Translations under genes and position numbers: made by a program
Notes under the pieces: model-generated
What the model was told of the DNA's origin: nothing
Databases searched by the model: none
The model's input: the letters and a program-made list of their open reading frames with translations, nothing else
Shown: piece by piece, positions 36,553-46,856 of the stretch
Numbering within the stretch: the stretch's first letter is position 1
Layout of the letters: every line of letters starts with the position of its first letter
DNA from: Selaginella moellendorffii
Taxonomy: Eukaryota; Streptophyta; Lycopodiopsida; Selaginellales; Selaginellaceae
Reading direction: 5' to 3'
Assembly (NCBI RefSeq): GCF_000143415.4
Contig: NW_003314346.1
Coordinates: 71,939 to 135,938, forward strand
DNA length: 64,000 nucleotides

Positions 36553-38754
36553 GGTGCCCGCTATAGACGACTTCGCACGTGGGCAGTCTTTGATCCAAAG
36601 AAGGTGGAAGCAGTGAAGTCCTGGGAAGTTCCGACCACTGTATCAGATGTTCGATCCTTTCTCGGTTTGGCGGGATACTATCGTAAGTTTGTCCGCAATT
36701 TTGCAAGGATTGCTCTTCCGTTGACTGAGTTGACGAAGAGTAGTATTCCGTTTCATTGGACACCAGTTTGCCAGCGTGCTTTTGCACGGTTGGAGGAGAT
36801 CTTGACTACAGTTCCTGTTCTCAGGATCCCAGATCTTGATAAACCCTTCGAAGTGCATTGTGATGCATCTGGCTATGCTATTGGTGCCGTGTTGCAGCAA
36901 GATTGTGACAAAGCGATTGGTGTTACGCTAAGGCGACATGGTTGTCCCGTTGCGTTCTATTCCAAGAAATTGGATGAGACCCAACGAAAGTGGCCAACGC
37001 ACGAGAAAGAGATGTTTGCTATAGTGTCGGCCCTGGAACACTGGAGACACTACTTGGGTGGACATACCAAGGTTTATACGGATAGTAACACACTAAGCTA
37101 CTTTGCTACGCAGCCTAAGCTTACGCCGAAGCAGGCTCGTTGGCAAGAGAAGCTTGCTAGATATGATATTGAAATCATATATAAACCTGGTAAAGACAAT
37201 ATTGTTCCGGATGCGTTGAGTCGTCAAGCTCAATTCCGGGCAATATCGGCAATCAGTTCGGATTGGTTGGAAGACGTTCGGGCTTCATATGGAAGTGATC
37301 CATTGGCGAAGGCAATCTTATGCCGTGCGGGGTTGTTGAAGCAGAGCCCTGGTAGCGAAGCAGCAAAAGTTGCTAGTCGCACTAATGCGAAGCTTCACTT
37401 CTCAGTTCGGGATGGGCTTATATTCTATAAGCAAGAAAGATTGTATCTTCCCTCTAAGGATCTTCAGCAGTTATTTCTGCGGGAACATCATGATGTTCCA
37501 GCAGCGGGACATGGTGGGAAGCGAAAGACTCTAGCTTCATTGAAAAAGGGATTTTTCTGGTCTGGTATGGAAGATGATGTAGCGGACTATGTCCGTTCCT
37601 GTCCTGTATGCCAGCAATGTAAGCGCAGAACTGAGAAGCAGGCTGGAAAGTTGCAGTGCATTCCAGCACCGGCATGGCCATTTCAAAGTGTGACACTTGA
37701 TTTCGTCACTTGCTTGCCGAAGTCTAAGGGTTATGATACTTTGATGGTGGTTGTGGATCGGTTGTCAAAGATTGCACACTTCGTTCCAACTGTGGGAACA
37801 GTAAATGCGAAACAAGCAGCAAAGCTCTTTTTCCATGAAGTAGTGCGGGTTCGTGGTCTTCCTGAAGAAATGATCTCAGATAGAGATTCGAGGTTTACGG
37901 GGAAGTTTTGGGGAACCCTATTCCAGTTGTTTGGTACCAAGTTGAAGTTTAGTACGGCTTATCATCCTCAAACTGATGGGCAGACCGAACGCGTGAATGC
38001 TCAAGTTGAGGATTATCTGCGGTACTATGTCGCAGCGGACCAACGCGACTGGGTTGAGCATTTGGATACAGCAGAAATATGTTATAACAACACATTTCAC
38101 AGCTCTATAGGCTGTTCTCCATGGGAGATGTTGCAAGGGAATGCTCGTGGGGTTCCTCAACAGATCGTTGTCCCAAAACCAATGACCGAGGTGTTGGTCC
38201 CAGCCGTGGAAACTTATGCGGAGCAGCTACGTCAAGGTTGGTCTAAAGCTACCGAGGCGATGGGCAAAGCTCAGGATAGGTATCGACGTGATAAGGATCA
38301 GCATCGTCGGGATGTATCCTATCAAGTGGGAGATCAGGTGTGGCTATCTTCCCGCAACTTGAACATTAAGGGTTCTTTGTCTCGGAAGTTCTTGCCGAGA
38401 TATGTTGGACCCTATCGGGTGTTAAAACGTCTTGGTGATGTATCCTATCGGTTGGATCTGCCTGCGGAGATGTCCAATGTTCATAATGTATTTCATGCCA
38501 ATTTATTGGCACCTTACACTGTGGATGTTGCACGTCAACGGGAGATTCGTCCACCGCCAGACGTTGTGGATGGTGAACCTGAGTATGAAGTCGAAGCTAT
38601 TTTGGATTCGCGCTGGCTTAAACGTGCCAAACGTCGGGAGTATCTCGTTAAGTGGAAAGGTTACCCAACTTGTGAATCAACTTGGGAACCTCTTAGTAAT
38701 CTTACACATGCTCGTGAGCTTGTCACGGAGTATGAGCATTGTAATAAAGATTAG
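36553..38754 (+). CDS. pol: Chromovirus pol (RT end, RNase H, integrase, chromodomain)
   Basis: The frame is open from the gap edge to a TAA-free end at TAG 38,752. Counting from the Val-Glu-Ala-Val at 36,604, it holds the RT thumb/connection (DVRSFLGLAGYYRKF), RNase H with D87, E136 and D160 (CDASG, KEMFA, YTDSN), and the integrase zinc domain (H295/H303, C333/C336). The integrase core has D366, D426 and E462, the last two separated by exactly 35 residues. A GPY/F-type module (FLPRYVGPYRVL) and a C-terminal chromodomain at about 660-712 (EVEAILD, YLVKWKGY, ESTWEP) follow. All catalytic residues are kept and no stop interrupts it, so this half could be functional. Chromodomains bind modified histones and steer integration to heterochromatin. 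The start lies in the gap. Confidence 0.95.
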   Translation, partial: GARYRRLRTWAVFDPKKVEAVKSWEVPTTVSDVRSFLGLAGYYRKFVRNFARIALPLTELTKSSIPFHWTPVCQRAFARLEEILTTVPVLRIPDLDKPFEVHCDASGYAIGAVLQQDCDKAIGVTLRRHGCPVAFYSKKLDETQRKWPTHEKEMFAIVSALEHWRHYLGGHTKVYTDSNTLSYFATQPKLTPKQARWQEKLARYDIEIIYKPGKDNIVPDALSRQAQFRAISAISSDWLEDVRASYGSDPLAKAILCRAGLLKQSPGSEAAKVASRTNAKLHFSVRDGLIFYKQERLYLPSKDLQQLFLREHHDVPAAGHGGKRKTLASLKKGFFWSGMEDDVADYVRSCPVCQQCKRRTEKQAGKLQCIPAPAWPFQSVTLDFVTCLPKSKGYDTLMVVVDRLSKIAHFVPTVGTVNAKQAAKLFFHEVVRVRGLPEEMISDRDSRFTGKFWGTLFQLFGTKLKFSTAYHPQTDGQTERVNAQVEDYLRYYVAADQRDWVEHLDTAEICYNNTFHSSIGCSPWEMLQGNARGVPQQIVVPKPMTEVLVPAVETYAEQLRQGWSKATEAMGKAQDRYRRDKDQHRRDVSYQVGDQVWLSSRNLNIKGSLSRKFLPRYVGPYRVLKRLGDVSYRLDLPAEMSNVHNVFHANLLAPYTVDVARQREIRPPPDVVDGEPEYEVEAILDSRWLKRAKRREYLVKWKGYPTCESTWEPLSNLTHARELVTEYEHCNKD

Positions 38755-39335
38755 TTTTTGTAAATCTTGTAATAAATCTTGCAAATTAATAAAGTAAAAT
38801 ATTTCTATCACTCAAAGTGTCATTTCTCTCAATCATTTGTACTTGGGTCAGTTTTGGCAGGCTGACTTCGGCACTTCGGTGCATGGGTCCAATCCATAAC
38901 CATGGGGATAACTATTATAGACTGATCACAAGTCCCCGCCTCTCTCTCGATGACTCCTTTTCAAAAAAAAAAAAAAAAGGGGCGTGGTCGTGTAAACAAC
39001 TTACTCTGCCAGTTTATAATAGTTGTCTAAATCTTCCCGACGGGGTTGATTTCTTGCTCAGGGGCAGTTGGGCCTCTGGCCTTCTCCCTATATCCCTGCG
39101 GGCAGGGATGTATCATTCCTTTGTAAGCTGAGTGGTACTCAGAGCAGCAAGGGTGGCTAACTCCGTTGGTCATTTCCTTGTCGGCGACGGCCGGAGGGTG
39201 TCTGAGTCTTAGCATCTTTTGACGTAGAGGAGAGGTCGTTCCATAACTCATTTAAGTCGGTGCATTTCCCACATAGTGTGCTTTCCGTTAACTTTCGGGG
39301 TTGTTTCCTTGACGGTTTGCTAGACTCGGGTATGC

Positions 39336-39353
39336 ATCGACGAGGACGTCGAT
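39336..39353 (+). other. Stem-loop upstream of the PPT
   Basis: ATCGACG, loop AGGA, CGTCGAT: seven perfect pairs ending 7 bp before the polypurine tract. The same structure occurs at 5,134-5,151, 15,518-15,535 and 46,876-46,893. Versions with altered stems occur in families B (27,898-27,917) and C (19,585-19,602). Confidence 0.6.
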
Positions 39354-39373
39354 CTTCCCCAAGGGGGGGAGAG

Positions 39374-40258
39374 TGTCGCGAATGTGACTTCGGGTATCGA
39401 AAGATACTTGTCGACCAGTCCTTACGGGCACTCTTTCCTTACTGCCATGACGGCAGGAGGTCGGTACTGCTGGTTCCCTTTAATAGCCCCTCTTGTCCAA
39501 GTGTTAGTAAACTGGACTTAGCATCTGTACTTGGCCGGATGAGCATAAGGACGGAATTCCTAAGTGTCTATTTTGCCAAGCATACTTGGCCCGGCTTTTT
39601 AGTTCTCTTTTGCTCTGTCTTGCACTGGCTTGGCAAGAACCCTCGCATGTTGAGACTAGTCCCTCAATATCGCCGGATGATAGCTTACCGTGTCTGCCAA
39701 ACACCCTCGCTATCATATCCTTTGTGTTGGTCTCATTTCGGTCCTAAATGCTAAATATGGAAAGTGTCCAGATTAGCTCATTTGGCATATCTACGGAATG
39801 TAGAGATCGGCCTGAACACAATAGTGTTCGTCCCGTGTCCAAATTCGCAATCTAAGGACATTCCATATTTAGTAAGTTTCGGACTTGTCCCAGAGACTAA
39901 CTCCTGGTACTAAGGGAGGCTTGGGGTGAAAGCCCAAAGCGTGTGTCCCTCAAGGGGGGGGGGCTGTGGGGGGTTCCAAATGTATAGTAGGGATAGTGGT
40001 TGGAATGCATGTCCGACCACCTGAGACATTAGTTTGGCTTCCGCTGGGCTGTGTCGCTCCTTGTTCTGTGTCCGGCTTGGGTCTAAGCCCAAGCTCCACG
40101 TTAGGCCACCGGTATGCCAAAATTGTGCCAGACTCCGTCTGACACCATTTTGCGTGCAGGTGCTAGATACGGGGAGCTGGTGCTCGTGGGATTGTACCGG
40201 ACCCTCGTTTCGTAGCGCAACGGGCTTGGAGTTCGGCTCCAAATTCAGGTGCGCTACA
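39374..40258 (+). repeat. Chromovirus 3' LTR
   Basis: 885 bp with TG/CA ends. The first roughly 800 bp are recognisably the same as family A LTRs. The family A 3' portion with G-boxes and the 12-bp-arm hairpin is absent and replaced by a shorter tail. Confidence 0.9.
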
Positions 40259-40261
40259 GTG

Positions 40262-40478
40262 TCTCTGCACCCCGAATTGTAGTCTGGAGAAGGGTCCTCT
40301 GCAGCGGACCGGGTTTAAGTCCCTTGGAACGGGACGCCAGAGAGGGTGAGAGCCCCGTCTAGCCCGGACCCTGCTGCATCACGAGGCTCTTTCGGCGAGT
40401 CGGGCTGTTTGGGAATGCAGCCTTAAGTGGGTGGTAAATTCCATCCAAGGCTAAATACTGGTGAGAGACCGATAGCGC

Positions 40479-40523
<45 letters not shown>

Positions 40524-40650
40524 TAAAAAGTGCTTGAAATTGCTGGGAGGGAAGCGAATGGATGCCTTGTGCGCCCCTTGGTTGTGTGTGGAACGGCGAG
40601 AGCTGGTCTGCCAAGCAATGCAAGGGGCTGTCCAGCATGGGAGGACGCGG
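40262..40650 (+). rRNA. 25S rRNA 5' fragment
   Basis: Contains long recognisable blocks of the 5' part of plant large-subunit rRNA in sense: CCCCGAATTGTAGTCTGG, GAGAGGGTGAGAGCCCCG, GGCGAGTCGG, CCAAGGCTAAATAC, AAGTACCGCGAGGGAAAGAT and GGACTTTGAAAAGAGAGT. About 390 bases of a roughly 3.4-kb gene are present, with neither end of the rRNA. It starts four bases after the chromovirus LTR and runs into an unrelated coiled-coil gene remnant. It is a dispersed rDNA piece, not a working gene. Confidence 0.9.
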
Positions 40651-40739
40651 CGGGATAACGGCTTGTGAGCCTCTGGCTCCCTGCCAATGCCGCCGCTGCC
40701 TCTGAAAATGGTGGGGTGCTCCGGTGCCCCGCCAGCATC

Positions 40740-41252
40740 CACAGTCTTCTCTCGTCCAACAATGGGAAACTGCTGCCCGATGTCCTTCAGAGACAAGCCA
40801 GTTGGCAAAGAAGATAATGAATCCCTTTCAAGGCATTTTCTGTACATGCGGGCATGCTTAAGACGAGGTCCAAAGAGCTCCTTCAGCTTGGCAATCCGAT
40901 CACGGGCGTTTGACCAATCAACTCCACTAAAGGGAATGAGCTGCTGACGGAGCTGCTTCTCCTTCTCCATCCAGTTCTCCTTCTCACGGAGCTGCTTTTT
41001 CTCCTCCATCCAGTGTTTCTGAAGCTCACCCTGTGTGGAATCCACCTTCTGGTCAGCGCGCTCCACAACCTGCTCAATCGCTTGTTGCACGGCCCTGATC
41101 TCCGATTCCACTTCCTCAATCTGCTGCTGAATCGATCGCTCAGGCCCATCCGCCCTTTGCCGCTTCCCAGCCCTGATATCTGATTCCAATTCCTCCCCAT
41201 CCGCCCTTGGCCGCTTCCCATGAGACTGCTCGCACCATGGCGGAACCCTAAC
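40740..41252 (-). pseudogene. Coiled-coil protein gene remnant
   Basis: The minus-strand frame has a Lys/Arg-rich start with a duplicated motif (GKRPRADGEELES, GKRQRADGPERS), then a long charged coiled coil (EEVESEIRAVQQAIEQVVE, KHWMEEKKQLREKENWMEK). A segment follows with NARDRIAKLKELFGPRL and LSLKDIGQQFPIVGRE. There is no ATG before the motif: a stop lies just upstream, and an ATG is present only in another frame. Past about 40,740 the frame runs into antisense 25S rRNA, so the C-terminus is lost. The GRE box after a coiled coil faintly recalls Crinkler-type proteins, but that is a weak guess. Otherwise unidentified. Confidence 0.45.
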
Positions 41253-41286
41253 CTAGGTACTCTGTTTTTTAGGGTTCTAGCCGTAG

Positions 41287-43020
41287 AATGGAAGACGGAG
41301 GACATTGTGCGAGGCGAGCTTCGACTGCATTCGATGTGAGGTTGATAGAAAACACCTGAAACTGGCATTGAGGTATGTTCAGCTGAATCTGTGAAATGGT
41401 GTAGACTTTACTGAGTTTACCTGCATTCGGGCAGGTAAACTGGAGTAGGTTCACGTAGAAAAGAACTAATGTTGACTACTCATTCAGAGCGGCAGTGAGT
41501 ATATGGCAGGACAGCTTCAGGCATCTCGGACTCTCCTCAGAGAGCTGATCTTTGGCTGATCAACACGTAAGTTCAGTATCAGAAGGAAGAATCTTAAGCT
41601 GGATCAATTGTTGCTGCTGTTTTATTCGCAGGTGTACTGTGAAAGCTCCGACAATGGAAACACTGATACGTAAAGGCAAAGCGGCCTCTATTCCCTTGGT
41701 GGATAGCTGGATGCGTTCCTCAGGGTTTAAAAGATCTCGAAGCCGTCAAATACAGCGGGGGAGACTTTGAAAGGCCACGAGGCCCAGCTGCTTTGATGGG
41801 ATGCTTTACCGTCTCTTGATTTGCCAAATGTTTATAATCTCTTTTGCTGTTGTGTTTTCAGGTTCGTAAGAACAAGTTTGTCGAGATCATTCCTATCAAC
41901 GTTGGCTGCTTGGGTGCTTGCACATACTGCAAGACGAAGCATGCTCGCAGGCATCTTGGCAGCTACACAGTAGACGCACTAGTAAGGACCTTCGCCAGTT
42001 TCTTTTCTCTGTTACTGAGCTTTATCTACAGGTGCAAAGATTGAAAACCGTGGTGTCTGAGGTGTGAAGGAGATATGGCAACACTGGAGCTTACGGTTAT
42101 GGTTATCTGTTTCAAGCTAGCATTTTCTTTTTACTTTTTTCTTTCTTTGCACTACAGGACGAGACATTGGAGCAAATATACCAGCGCTTCTACGTGCTTT
42201 AGTTGCCGCGCTTCCTCATAGACAGAAGTACAATGCTCCGAATCTACATCTTACAGCATCTGGAGGAAATGGCTGTCACCCCTGCGTGTATTTGTTCCTT
42301 CATGTTCTGGTTCAATCTGGAAGGGACTCGGTGTTGGAGGTACCGATGTTCTGGGTGATTGTTTTGTCTCTGTAAGCTGTTTTCTGTGTTCTTCAGGGCA
42401 TGAAGAGGGAGTACACGTTTTCTGAGTTTAGAAAAATTGTGGATACTCTCACAAGACTAGTCCCGGAGATTCATATCGCTACAGATATTATCTGTGGATT
42501 TCCAGGTACACTCACATGCATGAAAAAGATTGTATCTTATTGAGCTTTTATCCCTGTCAGGAGAAACATCAGAGGATTTTGACAGGATCATGGAACTAAT
42601 ACGAGAGTACACGTTCCCACAGGTCCACATATCACAGTTTTACCCTCGACCAGGTAGGTAATCTCTGTACATGCTACTGAATGGTTCTCTCTGTCACTAG
42701 TGTTCATCCTGTCAATATCCTTAGACAGGAACACCGGCGGCTCTAATGAAACGGGTTCCAACGCTCGAAGTGAAGAAACGAAGCCGTTCCTTGACAAGTC
42801 TGTTCGAATCGTTCACTCCTTACGCAGGAATGGAGGTAAAACGTACCGAGTCTGGGTCACCAACACTGCTGCTGATGGAATTCATCTGGTATTCTTTCTT
42901 TTGTTCTACGTCTCTGCAGGTTGACCTGTGTACAAGTTCTACTTCCAGCTGTACCGGGCCTTCTTGGAAGCAAGTTAATGTGAAGATTACGTCTGTCGGA
43001 AGATGGTCTGTGACTGGCAA
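41287..43020 (+). pseudogene. CDKAL1-type tRNA methylthiotransferase pseudogene
   Basis: Exons of a MiaB/CDKAL1 family radical-SAM enzyme, which adds the methylthio group to ms2t6A37 of tRNA-Lys, are found in order. They are an N-terminal exon (EDIV...TPETGIE), the methylthiotransferase domain (SEYMAGQL, LWLINT/CTVKAP), and the radical-SAM exon 41,862-41,981 with the cluster motif CLGACTYC (Cx3Cx2C, 41,907-41,930). Then come [70 protein letters not shown] and the TRAM end ITSVGRWSV. Introns are short with GT-AG ends (for example 41,567-41,631). It is broken: a one-base shift after ASIPLV, a lost base in SEGVKEIW, and small deletions remove SSED and the MTNPP region. Retained introns show it is a decayed duplicate, not a retrocopy. 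Confidence 0.85.
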
Positions 43021-44262
43021 GTGGCGAACCAGATTCCACTCCTGGAGATGATGCTGAGAAAGTCGGATGCGAGCAGCGGTAAGGAATGTGATCCTCGGGG
43101 AGTTCCTGAGAAAGAGATCTCGAGTCCGGGCATCACATTTTCGTTTGTTGAAATTCACCAGGATCAGAAGCGGCGGGCTCTGTGGTCACTCTTGTGGCTT
43201 TCTTTACACACTCCAGACGAAAACAAGCTCAAGGACGAGTCTGTGCAACGCTCACACAAACTTGACTGGGCCCAACTGGGAGCTCCAACCAGAGTCCAAT
43301 CTCCACTATCCCAGACGCGTAGAGTTTACGTCAATGACAGCGAGAGACTTATCTTCATCAGGACTAGTACGCTCTGTGTTCGCTCTGTGTTCATCAGACT
43401 GTCTGTGGGAGAAATTCGTCGGCTCAAGTCAAGCCAACTTACCAAGGTACGTGCCTCCTGACTATACTATTTTCTGGAAATGATGTTTTCCTTGCTTAAA
43501 CGTTGAATTTTGCAGATGGCTGGTGCATAAGCACAGCACACTACTGTCGTCTTGAAGCACTCGCGTTTTATATTTCACGAACAGATACATGTTTCTGATT
43601 CAAGCCTTGGATGCATGGTGGGAACACAGGATTTACAGCTCCTCTAAGCTGTGTCCTCTTATATGAGAGCTTACGCTGCATGACTGGTGCGTATTCTATG
43701 AAGTGCTAAGCTCCACTTTTGCGAATCGTGCAGATTTCCTATCTGCCTCACTTCTGCCAAAGCTTCACAGCAGATTGAATATGTACGACCTGGAAGGTGT
43801 GTGTTTGGATGACAGAGTCACTGGGATGAAAATCTGGAAGGTGCTGTGTGACCTCTGACAGCATTATATCTCATGGGTGAAAGTTTGCCTTCACTGCTCG
43901 GACCTGAATTATGCAGTCCGACTCGAGAGAGTCCGGTAAGTGGCATTCCCGCTGGCTGTTGGATCCTCCACTGTTGGATTGTACAGATCTAACAGCTCAA
44001 ACGCTCAGCCTTTGAGTTGCCAGAAATTTCAAAGTCCTAGCACTTGGTTTTTGGCAATGGAGAGGAAGGTACGTGAGCATGGCAGCTACGCCTTGAGCAC
44101 ACCACGGCCCAGGTCACCACAGCCAGCTGCTCCAGCAGCAGCAGCAGCTGCCGGCGCAGGCAGCGCCAGCCACTGCAACAGCCTGCGGCCTACCAACACC
44201 AGCAGCTGCTGCAGCTGCTGCTCCAGCCAGCCAGCTAGCCATGCCACGGCCGGCCTCCAGCA
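43021..44262. other. Unresolved gene-like region with a CAG/CTG-rich tract
   Basis: A possible intron with GT...TTGCAG ends lies at about 43,447-43,515. Frames are open on the plus strand around 43,003-43,483, but no family is recognised. It may be the decayed 3' part of the methylthiotransferase locus. A GC-rich trinucleotide tract (Ala/Gln/Ser codons) lies at about 44,125-44,220. Confidence 0.4.
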
Positions 44263-44297
44263 ACCCTAAACCCTAAAACCCTAAACCCTAAACCCTA
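44263..44297 (+). repeat. Interstitial telomeric repeat, CCCTAAA, left array
   Basis: Five CCCTAAA-type units, one with an extra A, directly precede the ATG of the LINE-like frame at 44,299. Confidence 0.9.
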
Positions 44298-44298
44298 G

Positions 44299-45694
44299 AT
44301 GCTAGACGACTACACCCAGCTGATGAGTCCCAAAAAGGATGAAACCTCTTGTCCTCACCCTCGCATGAAAATTCATTCCCTTGCCTCCTCTACTTGCACT
44401 CGATCACGCTGTCTCGACAACAGCACATGGAGAATGTGGATTGCACAAAGTGGTGCCGCAATCTTGCTGGATTGCCCTGTAGGCAGTGGTATAGTCTTTT
44501 GGAACAGTGATCAGTTCACGGAACAGGTGCATCGAGAGTCGGCACAGCGAATCCAGCATGAAGTCTCGCAGCTAACTCACCAACTGGATGATGGGGAAGA
44601 CGTGGGGAACATCTCTCTATGGGATGCACGTCGTGCAGCTCTCACAATTCTAATGGAGAACCTCAGGACTCGGAAGGACTAGGCAGCTGGCACACTCCCT
44701 GCTCACGGGAATGCATCAAGCTCATGCCCAGCTGGTGGGAACCCCTCGTCCCACCCAGAAACTCCTGAAGACGTGGCCGGGCTCATCCCTGATCCAGTAC
44801 ATGCAAGTGTACAGGAGGAAACATGCCAGGTGGACCTTGCGCACTTGCAACAAGTGAGGAAATCAGATCTGGACTCTCCCACAACACCGCATGAGGAGCA
44901 GAAGGAGTTGCTCCCCTCTCCACTCCTGAGACTCGACAAGGCAGGGATGTTGGTCTGGGACCCTCGCCACATTGAGGAAAGGATCCAAAGTTCTCCGCTT
45001 CCAGTATGCAAAGAACTCCAGTCAACTCTGATGTGCACGATCAGAGAGCTGGACCTGAATCCTTTGGGAGAGGACCTTGTGTTGGGCCCTGCACTACGTG
45101 AAGCTCAAGAACTAATCACGAAGGCAGTGGCCACACAGCAAGTGGACCTCTTCGATGCATGGGAGCAAGAGCAAGGTGGCAAGGTGGATACCACGCCAAC
45201 ACCAACAGTTGAAGCGGGACTTGGAGAGCCAGAAACAGAGCCAGAGACGGAGCGCTCACTGGATGAATAGTCAGATGGCACACTTCAGTTCCAGAACTGT
45301 GATGCCTTCAACAAGAGGAAGACCAAACGTGAGAAGAAGAAAGTGAAGCGAGCAACGCGGCAGAAACTTAAAACTCTGAGACTGGCCAAGGAGGACCCGG
45401 CCTGGAGAAACACAGTTGAAGCCTTTCTTGAGGAGGAGCACGCCCCTCCAGATAAGAGAACAGAGTCTCAGGCGTACCAGCACCAGGAGGTTGACACACC
45501 TGAGCGAGTGGCAAAAGCCCAGTCAAGAGTGGGGAAGACTTGGGGCTGCAGAAAGGTGGTAGAAGTGCTGCATTCCTCGGACGGGAACAGTGACGTTAAT
45601 AAAAAGAACGCCTCACATAACGTAAACGGGGGAACACCTGGTCAGGCCGAAGTGCACAAGGTGGCAGCAGTAGGTGAAGGTGGAAGTGTCTTGG
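44299..45694 (+). pseudogene. LINE-like long frame, part 1
   Basis: One frame runs from the ATG after the telomeric array to the family A insertion, interrupted by TAG at 44,680 and 45,268. The predicted sequence is hydrophilic with Lys/Arg-rich (KREKKKVKRATRQK) and acidic parts, as in LINE ORF1-type nucleic-acid-binding proteins. I recognise no domain in this half. Removing the 7,315-bp insertion plus one 5-bp duplication keeps the frame exactly (7,320 is divisible by 3) and leads into part 2 at 53,010. Confidence 0.5.
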
Positions 45695-46856
45695 TGTAGC
45701 GCACGTGGTTTTGACCCTTTATCCTATGGTGATTTACCATAGGATAACACCACGAAGCGGAACCTAAACCCTCTTTGTGCCACGTGACAGATGCCACGTG
45801 TCACATGCCACGTGTCCATGCCACGTGTCACATGCCACGTGTCCATGCCACGTGTCCACAGGAACCCGAGGTTCAGGGCCTTGGGCCACTGAACGAAGGA
45901 ACGGTGCCAAACTCCCAAGCGTGATGCCAAGGAGTGATGGAACCGGACCACGGAGCAACTCCTGAGCATATAGCCCAAGGAGCGAAGGGACAGGGGCCCG
46001 GAGCAACTTGGAACAGTCCTAGAGCAACCAGCATCCCAATGCCAGGACCAGCACGCAAAACGGAGCCAAACAGAGTCTGGTGCTATTTCGGCATACCGGT
46101 GGCCTAACGCGAGGATATGGGTACTCCACCAACTAGCATGGAATGGAACTTGGGCTTAGACCCAAGCCGGACGCAGAACAAGGACAGGCACGCAAGCGGG
46201 AGCTAGACTATGCCTCAGGTTGGTCGGCCATGCCCGACCTACCCACTATCCCTACTATACATTTGGAACCCCCCATAGCCCCCCCCCCTTGAGGAACACA
46301 CGCTTTGGGCTTTCACCCCAAGCCTCCCTTAGTACCAGGAGTTAGTCTCTGGGACAAGCTCGAAACATACTAAATATGGAATGTCCTTAGAATGCGAATT
46401 TGGACACGGGACGAACACCATTGTGTTCAGGCCGATCTCTACATTCTGTAGATATGCCAAATGAGCAAATCTGGACACTTTCCATAAATAGCATTTGGGA
46501 CTAAAATGAGACTAACACAAAGGGCATGATAGCGAGGGTGTTTGGCAGACACGGTAAGCTATCATCTAGCGATATTGAGGAACCAAGCTCAATATCGCGG
46601 GGGTTCCCAACACTAGCAAGTGCAAGCCAACATCATGAGTTTCTCATCACCGTGTCAAGTCTGCTTGACTAAATGACAACTTAGGATTTCCTTCCTTAGT
46701 GCCCTTCCGGTCTAAGTGCACATGTGATGACCAGTTTCTCAACTAGCTTAGGGCGGAGACTAATACCGACCTCCTGCCGTCGTGGCAGTAAGGTAAGAGT
46801 GTCCGTAAGGACTAGCCGATAGGTAACTTTCGATACCCGAAGTCACATGCGCGACA
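45695..46856 (-). repeat. Family A LTR (3' LTR in sense)
   Basis: 1,162 bp. It carries six G-boxes at 45,779-45,858 against four in its partner. Confidence 0.95.
45779..45858. promoter_or_regulatory. Expanded G-box/ABRE array (six units)
   Basis: Six GCCACGTG cores, alternating between GTCACAT and GTCCAT spacers. The partner LTR at 51,944-51,997 has four. The extra pair is a tandem duplication of about 26 bp. Confidence 0.7.

Larger units (their letters stand above)
36230..40258 (+). mobile_element. Ty3/gypsy chromovirus, internally gapped
   Basis: The start of a 5' LTR (36,230-36,450, TGTCGCGAATG) is followed by a 100-N gap, a pol 3' half, a PPT (39,361-39,373) and a complete 885-bp 3' LTR (39,374-40,258, ending GTGCGCTACA). 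The N gap hides the rest of the 5' LTR, gag, protease and most RT. LTR start, PPT and about 480 bp before the PPT resemble family A, pointing to a donor-parasite relation. No matching target duplication is visible, because the left flank is itself a truncated LTR. Confidence 0.9.

Noticed and set aside
40359-40690. C-terminal protein domain read from the minus strand
   Set aside because: It is the antisense of conserved 25S rRNA; any likeness to database proteins there would reflect rRNA contamination.
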